A stretch of DNA of 64,000 nt from Pseudoneurospora amorphoporcata (Eukaryota > Ascomycota > Sordariomycetes > Sordariales > Sordariaceae): the NCBI GenBank assembly GCA_033297205.1, contig MU859164.1, positions 59,745 through 123,744 of the forward strand, given 5' to 3'. A program made the translations under genes and the position numbers. Positions 56,101 to 64,000 of the stretch are shown piece after piece. Numbering within the stretch: position 1 is the first letter of the stretch; each line of letters starts with the position of its first letter. The notes under the pieces are model-generated. The model did no database searches. It was not told the DNA's origin and was given only the letters and a program-made list of their open reading frames with translations.

Positions 56101-58349
56101 GCCATTGCTCCTGGTCATTTCTGGCCACTTGCAGTAGACTGGGCCACATCTCTCTATTGTCGAGAAAAGCCCAAAGCCGTAGCAGATTCCCAGCGTTCTT
56201 ATCCCTCGTCTCGATCGCGTTGAATGATATCGTCCACGTCGTCCACACGCTGCGATTACCGTAGTCTAGTAGGCTGGAGTCCGTATTCTGGAAGAGCTTA
56301 TCCCACTGCTGCTCATATAGGCGAATATACGAAGCGACATGTAGGTTTAATTCTCCCATATATGCAGCGGCTTGCGCGAGCGCAAGTGGCAGACCTCCTA
56401 ATAAACGTAGCAATTTTTGTACATCATCATCCATCACTGAATTAGCGCGTTAGCATCAGCTTTAGGGTTGGGTCTCGTAGCAACCTGGGGTACTCACTTA
56501 GTTCCTTCCCGTACCACTTCTCGAATATTTTCTTACTCAAGTCCAGGTCAGCAGGTTTAATGCGCTTGGATTCGCCAAGCTGTGCTAGCTTGGGCAACCG
56601 GGATGTAATCAAGACTGCGCCGTGGTCACTCCGAAGATAGTACTTTCGGATGTCATAAGCGCCCGGTATTTCTCCTTGCGTATGATCCAGATCGACGTTA
56701 TCGAAGATCAAAAGCCAATCGACATTGTCATCTTTTGCGAGCCACTCTTGTACGTGCTCCACAATATCGTTGAGATCGACTTCATCGCCTGTTTTTGGAC
56801 TTCTGATATTCTCAGGAATCTGGCCTTTTGGTATCCTCTTTGCACAAATAGCAAAGCTTTGTTTAAGGCTGTCTTCTGATGTGCCGTCCAACCAAAAGAT
56901 GGCGCTGAAGGCAGCTTGGTAGTGCCGTGCAAAGTTGACAGCTAGTTGAGTTTTCCCAATTCCGCCGAGCCCGTGAAGAACAAAGACATTGCACCCTTGT
57001 GTTTTCCGGTGGTAAGGAAGAAGAGATTTCTCAATATCAGTGATATCAGAGGGTCGAGGCACGAAGTTGTTTGACGTCGGCATACCCTGAAGAGAGAATT
57101 TGACTCGATAGTGACCGCCTTTGGTCTGTTCGATGTGGGTTTTATCGTGGCGAGGATTGGTAGTGGGCAAGTCCTTTAAGTATTGCTGATCCTTCTCTGA
57201 CATTTGCTGCATCTCCTGGTGCTTTGCAGAATCACCAAGCGGGTTCATAGCTTCTTGCGGACTATGTGCGTCCCCAGAAACCCTTCCACTCCCTGGGTAC
57301 TCATCCAAAACAGCCTTCGCAACTGATGCAGCAGTAGCCGCCGCATAGTCCTGCCACATTTTACTTTTGTGGCTGTCAGCGTAGTCACATACCCCTTTGA
57401 TCACAATAGAAGGCAGTTCGTCCCAAGCTCCCGCACCCTCCATCTCTATGCCGATGACTCCTTCCGCAGCGAGAGCATTGCGGTGCTGCGCAGAGCGTAT
57501 GACACTATCTCCGGACCCCATACGGCCAATGTGTATCTGAGGAAGCGGGGACGATCCTTGGGCACGATGTCGAGTAAGTCTTTGCCTCGGAACCAACCAA
57601 TTGTCGTCGCAGCCGAGTTCATCACACTCAATTTCCCGGGATTCCTCGCAGATGGAACCTTGTGTGCAACGGCCGCAATTCAAGGTAGGGTCGTGGTGTT
57701 TATGTTCGTAGGAGTCTTCAAAAAGTTTGTCCCTGTCTGCTCCGGGATATTTGTATTTTCCCCATTCCGATTCCCGCTTTGGGTCCTTGTCATGTTTTTC
57801 CTGAAGACGTCGCAGGTACTCGGCAGCTTGTTCTTCGACTTCAAGACGGTTATCTTCCTCCAGCGACTTAAGCAAGCCTCGAATATTCCTATTTGGCCGG
57901 CCATAAACGTCCTCGACTTCGGCCTTAGCTTCAAAGCGATCGGGGTACTGCCTTCCAAAGTCGCGGTGAATCAGGACGTTGCTGATAACGACGTCACCGA
58001 GGATGACTTCCCGACCCTTAGCGAGAGGCACCCCGGCGCAGATACCGATGATGAGGGCCAGGGAAAGATTGGGGTAGCTTCTTCGGATGTTAACAGCTGC
58101 ACCGGCAGCTGGGACTTTGCCCATGGTGTCAAGAAGGACGATGACCACATTGAACCTCCCGATCCGCCCATGTCTGTAGGTATTGTAGTCCCCTGGCGCC
58201 CTGGCATATCGATGCCGGTTGCCCCTGCCGTCCCAAAGATCGTCGAGGAGTAACAAAACCGCTGCTTGTTCCTTGGGTAGCGCGCATATTATCGCAATCT
58301 CAAAGCCGTTTTGGCTTGCAGGAGCGGCGTACTTAAGATTGTCCTCCAT
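53139..58349 (-). CDS. NLR-type receptor: PNP_UDP - NB-ARC - TPR - C-terminal membrane module
   Basis: Four exons, 58349-56498, 56436-54263, 54187-53726 and 53639-53139, close in frame to 1662 residues. Residues 15-330 are a nucleoside phosphorylase-like domain (FEIAIICALPKEQAAV; GIEMEGAGAWDELP near 303; VIKGVCDYADSHK). NB-ARC follows: P-loop HGLGGIGKTQLA near 465, Walker B WLLIFDNVD near 546, GAVLITSR, and GGLPLALAQAAAYM after the first splice. TPR units span about 838-985. The long C-terminal module has RMRENFRKLLKYFALDL, ISWECTCGEKRW across intron 2, RVLFIVSQGTD, YSHCDFYK, and FWGIYAREDISLRWVL, then two predicted membrane helices (about 1602-1625 and 1635-1658). Known fungal relatives act in incompatibility or immunity-like responses. 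The start MEDNLKYAAP was preferred over an upstream ATG at 58412. Intron 3 is GC-AG. No stops or frameshifts. Confidence 0.9.
55495..55746 (-). repeat. Two near-identical 126-base TPR repeats
   Basis: Units 55495-55620 and 55621-55746 encode 42-residue TPRs sharing QGRLKEAE.MYQRALEGKEK and ALGPDHTSTLDTV, with only a few base differences. Flanking TPR units are more diverged. Confidence 0.88.
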
Positions 58350-59327
58350 TATCGTGGAGCGGGTGCCTCGTCCAAGATGATAACGACGACACCAACACCT
58401 GTCGGTTTCCAAACGTCCGTATCAATCCTCGCGTTCAAATGGTGATCGTTTCGGTGTCGCGCGATGGACGAGATGTCTGGCAAAAAGAAAGTTGGACTCT
58501 GACTTCCACCACAACCGACGGGAACTGAATAGAGGTATCGGGCACAGCCTCTTCGGCGCAGCTGTCTTGCAAGCAGAAGACTCGTCAATAATCGCGTTGG
58601 GTACATCGTTGGGCATAGATGATTGAGAGGCCCAAGGCGCCAAGCCCGGAAAGGAAAGGCGTTGGTCAGCCTTTACTGTAATGGAGAGCTGCTCTGAGTG
58701 GATGGGTAAAGAGGAGAAGGCACTGCATTGGGAAGATGGTCTTGATTGGATGCTTGCTCGCTCTGATGCCCTCCACATTACGTGGTTGAAACTCACGGTG
58801 AGCTTTAGGGAAGAAGGTACATTCAGGAACGGTGAGGTGAGGAAAGGAAGGTGTGAGCGTAGACGAACTTTCCGAATGTGAAGCTTCAAAACAAAATCCC
58901 AAGATTACCACAGCGGGTTAGGGTTACCGCCGAGCACCGAGAGGAAGTTTTGCCCAAGAACGTAGAACGGCCGGGCGGCGCGTCATTCCGTTGAGATAGT
59001 ATCGATTATAGCCGTGGCTAGAATTCCCGAAAGAGGCTCTCCATAGCATTTGGTCCTCGCCATCCATTGCTAAAAGATTGAGCGTTTCTAAGTATCTCGG
59101 AAACCGACCGAAACGCGATTTTACTGTAAGCGCCGAGAGTCACGAGGGAAACTCACCAAAAAAAGGAGCGGGCCCGCCGCGTCCCCGCAACCGTCTCATT
59201 CCACCACCAACCCCTGGAGATGACGCCTCAACGAAGAGAATCAGACGCAAGGAACAACAGAGGAAGGCCAACACCATGGAACTTGTACTTAGTATTCGGA
59301 GGGGAGGTTGGCCATGGCTTCAGACTA
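58350..59327. other. NLR promoter side and intergenic
   Basis: Upstream of the receptor gene. A telomere-like GGGTTAGGGTTA occurs at 58915-58926. No gene supported. Confidence 0.4.
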
Positions 59328-59683
59328 CAGTAAGAACCCCTGTAGTTGCTAACACCCCCTTTTGTTAAAACCCCCCCTTTTGCTAAAGATTTGGGCTGCC
59401 CGTATTCCCTCTGGTGGTGAAGACTGCTAACTACTATTTGCAACGCTGATGGCCCGGATTTGCAAAAACAGGGGTCTGATTTTAGTGGGAGAGGACACTT
59501 ATACCCTTGTACCGAGGGGATAGTTGCCCCCAAGGTGGCCCACTCTTTTGGTCTATGGCTAGTTATCTAGTGGTTAGAAGGCTTAGGTGTGGTTTGTGTA
59601 CCAGTACCTTCTTTTGTAAACCCCCCCTTTTTGTGACGATTTTGTGCTGCCGGAATTATTTGCAACTGTAAGGGTTCTTACTG
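59328..59683. mobile_element. TA-flanked MITE (Tc1/mariner-Fot type)
   Basis: Terminal inverted repeats CAGTAAGAACCCCTGTAGTTGC (59328) and, read inward from 59683, CAGTAAGAACCCTTACAGTTGC, with 3-4 mismatches. Both ends are flanked by TA (59326-59327 and 59684-59685). Sub-terminal AAACCCCCCCTTTT blocks occur near both ends. 356 bases, no coding capacity. The TA duplication and CAGT ends suggest mobilisation by a Tc1/mariner-class transposase. Confidence 0.85.
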
Positions 59684-59701
59684 TAGGTAGTCTATGGGTG
59701 T

Positions 59702-60060
59702 GTTGCAAGCTAACCGCATGGTTATGACGTGCCAGGATGGAAGGGAAGAGGTAGGCTGATGCAGGCAGATGAAGAGGTTAAGGCAGGTACATGAAGGAGG
59801 TCCATCATGATCAGTTTGTCGTAGTGGATCACCAAACCGTGATCCAACAAGATAAGAGCGAGAGATTGGTGTTACCCGTGTAAAAGATCTAGCCGCAGCG
59901 TCAGGACGGTCAACTTTGCTCGTAATCCGCCCAATTATATTCTTTTTTTAGCGCCGCCTCCCCATTTACCGTCTTGCCTCCGTCCGAACGATATGGATAT
60001 GGGAGCTGGTGGTTCAGTTTTTTGACCCTACTACGTGATTAACAGACCCGTTTCCTATCC
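59702..60060 (-). repeat. Dispersed repeat, copy 2 (inverted)
   Basis: Reverse complement of 31467-31861 over nearly its whole length (GTTGCAAGCTAACC... to ...AACAGACCCGTTTCC). Lies head to head with copy 3, the centre near 60080 keeping the 5S-like TCCTATAAATAAGC element. Confidence 0.8.
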
Positions 60061-60094
60061 TTCCTATACCCATAGACATGTAGATATATCGGTA

Positions 60095-60302
60095 GCTTAT
60101 TTATAGGAGTCAGAAGGATATGAAACGGGTCTTTTAATCACGTGGTAGGGTCAAAAAACTGAACCACCAGCTCCCATATCCATATCGTTCGGACGGAGGC
60201 AAGACGGTAAGTGGGGAGGCGGCGCTAAGAAGATGAATATAATTGGGCGGATTACGAGAAAAGTTGACTGTCCTGACACTGCACCAAGATTGCACTCGGT
60301 CA
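60095..60302 (+). repeat. Dispersed repeat, copy 3 (5' part)
   Basis: Direct copy of 31480-31720 (AAACGGGTCTTTTAATCACG..., GGTCAAAAAACTGAACCACC, ...ATTGGGCGGATTACGAGAAAAGTTG). Similarity stops near 60302. Its missing 3' part may be 61125-61236. Confidence 0.78.
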
Positions 60303-61124
60303 GTAGACGAGTCGATTGGCTGAGAGAGCTGTATGCCAGGGCTGCGGAATAAGGGGACGGCGGCGTTGAGAGCGACAAGGCAACCACAGCTCTAGGATCA
60401 GAAGCCGGCAGCTAGGGTGGGATGGCTTTAAGCCTGGGCGGGGGCCCGTGTCAGCACCCCCACCCCCCGAAGCGAGGCTGGAAGCCTTGATATCAAAACA
60501 AACGCTACCCGAAGTGAACCCTCTGGTTGCCTTTTTGGCATGTCCTCCATTGTAGCATCAAAGCTGCATTTGATCCTTGAAAGACGAAACGTTGATGTGG
60601 CACGCTGACATCAGGCTTGATGCCAGGTGCGGCGCTACGAAGATCCCTCCACCTTTCCGCCGCTAGAGGGTGTGTAATCCATTAGGCGTCATTCCCCTAT
60701 CTTTATCTCTTTTCCATTGTCACTGGCGTCCTTCCGGACCATCGTTCCCAGTGTAATAGCAACCAGTTAGGGTAAACAATTACACCAGACCAGACCAGAA
60801 GCTGGTGACCGAATGAGAGCCTCTAGGGAACGGGGATTTCCCAAAAAGACTCTTCTGGTATTACACCGGCCACATTCCGGAGTGCTGGCTTATACCAAAC
60901 AGTTCTGGTAATATATGTAAAAGTATATGGAGTCCTATTCTGCTGAGTTTACCAACCTGCCCAGTGCTGAACGCTTAGTTAAAAACAAATTTTCAAATAT
61001 ATTAGCCTTGAACTACGAAAACGTAAAAGCCTTTCGTCTCGATAATATCCTATCTTATAAGGTCGGTATTACGATCGAATTAGGGATTACTTATGTAAGC
61101 TAGATCAAATAGAACTAACAGACC
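60303..61124. other. Insertion-like spacer
   Basis: Separates two parts of a dispersed-repeat copy. Its start (GTAGACGAGTCGATTGGCTGAGAGAG near 60304) recurs at 61255 with transition differences, so it is partly duplicated. Ends AT-rich around 60970-61110. No gene. Confidence 0.45.
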
Positions 61125-61236
61125 CTTCATGTACCTACCTTAACCTACCTTCTTCATCTGCCTACATTAGCCCACCTCTTCCCTTCCATCCTAGCATATT
61201 GTAACTATGGTGGTTGGCTTGCAATACACTGCCGGC
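61125..61236 (+). repeat. Dispersed repeat, 3' part
   Basis: CTTCATGTACCTACCTTAACC ... GGTTGGCTTGCAA matches 31763-31861 and the 59702 end of copy 2. Confidence 0.72.
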
Positions 61237-62159
61237 GTAGCCGCTAATACCTTTGTAGACGAGTCGATTAGTTGAGAGAGATGCATATAGGGCAGGGCTG
61301 CAGCACAGGAAGACGCCTGCAATTTGGTGGCGTTCAACGAGCCAACCACAGCTCTAGTATCTGATGCCAACTCCATTTAAAGTATATTGAGGACTTTGAG
61401 ACGATGGCGAGGTTAGAGGACTGGTTCTCGCCGTCTTGAGGGTGATACTTAAAGTACCCTCCGGTTAGGCCTTTATGTTTCTTTTTTGTGCAATGTGAGT
61501 GGGCTGAGGCCGGCGCCCTAGGTTGGGCACTGGCTATAAGTACTAGGCAGCCAATTAATTAGGTTTCTTGTGGTTGACTACTTCACTTCCTTTTGACCTG
61601 TGGTTTCAAATTTAACGTTACGGTCCTGACAACCTTAATAATTGTCCCCAAATACCTCTCCCGTCGACAGACGCGACAAAATTTCACTCTTCTATTTGGT
61701 AATAGAGGTTGGATGCAAGAGTGGAGGCCTAGAAGGTCGGCTGATCCCATTCCGGTTTCGAAAAGGGGGCCGTCATACTTATTACTTGTAGAACCTGGAT
61801 AAGGGGGTAGGAGGGTTTGTTGACTTGTTTTGTTATTAGAGTATGAAATGAACTAGGTGAGACCGAGTTATAAATAGTATGATATTTCTTATAAAACTTC
61901 TTTTCTTTTTTCTGTATTCGCCTATTAAAACTTGTAGGTTACTGCCCCTTCACAACAGCCGAGGAACCCAATCGATTAGTCTTTAATCCCTTTCTGTCTG
62001 CGGCACGGCATTTTCTCGCTTTCTCGTATTCCCACACGTCCAAACCCTTCGTTCGAGGATTGCCTAGTTAAATAGACTTATTTGCTACGGCGGTCCGTAT
62101 TCTACTAAATAACGTAGTAGTTACTCTTATAATTACTCTTTCTCGGACTATCTAAAGCC
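61237..62159. other. Decayed, partly AT-rich spacer
   Basis: Includes the second GTAGACGAGTCGATTAG copy (61255-61375). No supported gene. Confidence 0.35.
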
Positions 62160-63908
62160 ATCTATATAGCCGACCACCACGACGCCAGCCCGCGCAAGCG
62201 GAAACGAACGCCCATCAAGGAATTGCAATCTCAATCTAAGAAGCCGAAGCTCAGCCCTCCGCCACGACCACCGCCGTCCCTTTGCGACAATTTGGCTAGG
62301 GTTCTTCTGATAAGAAACGTACTACGGAAATTGGACCGAAGGAATAAGGAGGCTGCTCGATCCGCACGAAACTCGTCACCTAAACGACCCGGTACCCCCG
62401 TTCCCCGACACGCGGCTGCCGACTTTCCTGCCTGCTCCGCTCCCGACCTCCAGCGCTTTGCCTGACACAGCGGCCCAGATCTTTCGGACTTGAGAGGCGT
62501 AAGTACCGTAGACTCCTAGTCTACGTCTAGTCTTTTCCCCCCCAATATACTGACCCCATGATCTATCACCAGTGTCACGAACCCGCAGTCAGACCCCTCA
62601 TGAGCTCGAGCGTGTCTACTATCTTCGGCCGGCGGATGCGGGGTTCGGCTATATCCAAGAGCAGGACTGCGATAGATACTAAGATAAGTACTACGGCTAC
62701 GGTTACGAGCAGAGTCAGGGCTAGGCCGTATGATCATACTTTCGAAGAACACCTCATCAAGTTTAACGTTTATCCCGATGTATACGAGTGTCATGGCCCT
62801 ATCCGACGGGTCATGCCCTGGGACATTTGACTACATTTCACGGATGCATCGCACGGGTGATGCGAGCATTCTGATTGGTTGTAGATTAGATAAGGAAGAG
62901 TGGGTCCACGACGGGTTCGGCCTTGGAGGATGAAACTCCATTGCCAACCGCGCGCACAACTCTTTCCTTTTGTTTTACTCTTTAGTCGTAAATTCTATGT
63001 TGAACGTCAACAACGCTGCAGCTCTGTCTCTCTCGTTACGTGCTATCACAACGAGGACTTTGATGGTTAAAGTCTCTTAGAACCGGACAACCTGGATGAG
63101 ATTAGGCGGGCATTAGCACAAGAACCCCGACGGTCCCTATCTCCTTCGCGCTCTTTGCCTACCGAATTCCAAAAGTTTAGACGAGCAGATGCGTCTGCTA
63201 CCACGGAGAGCCTGGTGACTGTCACAGGGTTAGCCTGTGTCGCATGTGCCAGTGTTGGTTGCTTCTAAGACAACCATCACTGTCTGCTCTGATTGGCCAA
63301 TGGCCTCCCGCCGTGGACCCACTAGGGTTCACGGCTCGAGTCCCATAAAGGCCAATCTCCCGAGCGCACATCTGCACTTCTCTCCTTTCCTCTCTTCGTG
63401 CAATTACGCATATCCAACATCTACACCCAACCTTCCTCCCCTTTGCCCGTGATAGTGACGATGCTTGTGGTTCTTATTATTCAAGGCGATATTGGCGATA
63501 CTAAGTGTATTGGTACAAGACAACCCTTCAACAACCTTGACTACCTAACCGACGGCTCTCTCGTCGCTGGTAATCCTAATATATACTACGAAGCCTGCCT
63601 ATAGTAGTTTGACGAACGAGTTTGTACCGAACTTGTAAAAAGTATTATTCCTTCTAGCCGGCTGGATTAACCTATAGTACCCAACTTCTTTCTAGAAGTA
63701 AAAGGTCCCGACGGCTCTTTGGGGGTAGTTAAGCGACAAGTATGTTATAATAGAGCGCTAGGGGCGAGGGGAATGTAGTACTTACTCTCGTACGGATCAT
63801 CTGAGCTAGTCTACGATAATAAAGCCTATACCTTGACGTATACCTATTATAGTAGACAGCTTAATATATATACCACCCATGTCATACCACTAGCTATACT
63901 AGGCGTAC
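62160..63908 (+). pseudogene. Decayed member of a multi-copy fungal family (DUF7924-like)
   Basis: Starts with basic SPRKRKRTPIKELQSQSKKPK and LARVLLIRNVLRKLDRRN, then many stops. The C-terminal domain is clear after 63460: GDIGDTKCIGTRQPFNNLDYLTDG, NPNIYYEA, PIVPNFFLEVKGPDGSLGVV, ALGARGM and ELVYDNKAYTLTYTYY. The EVKGPDGS stretch resembles the E-x-K of PD-(D/E)xK folds, and relatives are abundant, function-unknown genes in filamentous ascomycetes. Family naming is from memory. Solo LTRs at 63220-63454 and 63909 onward interrupt it. Confidence 0.72.
63220..63454 (+). mobile_element. Solo LTR, family C
   Basis: 235 bases beginning TGTCACAGGG and ending CCCGTGATA, flanked by GTGAC (63215-63219 and 63455-63459). 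The last bases TGATA would pair with the start if read TGACA, a C-to-T change. No coding capacity. It splits the DUF7924-like pseudogene. Confidence 0.82.
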
Positions 63909-64000
63909 TGTGACGAACGGCAGTCTGATCTGCCTAAGTGGGATAGCTGAAGGTAAAGACTATCAGTGCTGTTCGGTGAAGCCAAAAGGTTCACAACAAG
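63909..64000 (+). mobile_element. LTR family B, copy 2 (runs off the window)
   Basis: TGTGACGAACGGCAGTCTGA and the following ~70 bases match 47940-48030 with few changes. Only the 5' end lies in the window, so it may belong to a solo LTR or to a full element. Confidence 0.75.

Noticed and set aside
58350..58412. Upstream ATG at 58412 as the NLR start
   Set aside because: It adds 21 residues (Cys/Arg-rich) not expected in the family. MEDNLKYAAP at 58349 leads directly into the phosphorylase domain.
1..64000. CRISPR array or bacterial operon features
   Set aside because: No regularly spaced direct repeats with unique spacers. Introns, RIP and gene content are eukaryotic.

Overview
This window reads as nuclear DNA of a filamentous ascomycete, most likely a sordariomycete near Sordariales. 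Genes carry short GT-AG introns of about 50-80 bases. A dispersed Neurospora-type 5S rRNA gene stands alone among protein genes. The right half carries stop codons and substitutions of the C-to-T / G-to-A type left by repeat-induced point mutation (RIP). The species cannot be named from the sequence.

Left half (about 1-31 kb): ordinary, intact chromosome. In order: a secreted amidase; a 5S rRNA gene; a small secreted AA1-like protein; a HET-domain protein; two neighbouring cyanovirin-N-like (CVNH) secreted proteins; two adjacent paralogues of unknown function; a tail-anchored small ORF; a Zn2Cys6 transcription factor; then a housekeeping block with mitochondrial ribosomal protein uS19 (RSM19), TAF10, MRE11 and APC10/DOC1. 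Exon structures were worked out by hand and close in frame.

Right half (about 31-64 kb): an accessory, repeat-laden compartment. It is a graveyard of fungal incompatibility and innate-immunity type genes: a subtilisin-like protease, a HET-NACHT-WD40 receptor and a HET-ankyrin protein. Among them lie decayed copies of a purple acid phosphatase, an O-methyltransferase, a rhodopsin/PTH11-like receptor, a kinetochore Fta1/CENP-L gene and two multi-copy fungal families of unknown function. Solo LTRs with 5-bp target duplications cut three of these wrecks. LINE fragments, a TA-flanked MITE, telomere-like inverted repeats and a 5S-headed dispersed repeat fill much of the rest.

Two genes in this compartment look intact: a 72-residue SMP-like protein (44.3-44.6 kb) and a very large NLR-type receptor (53.1-58.3 kb). 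The receptor has nucleoside phosphorylase, NB-ARC and TPR parts, then a long C-terminal module ending in two predicted membrane helices, for 1662 residues in four exons. It is the best candidate for an active self/non-self recognition or antiviral-like system here. All family assignments rest on motif recognition, without database searches.
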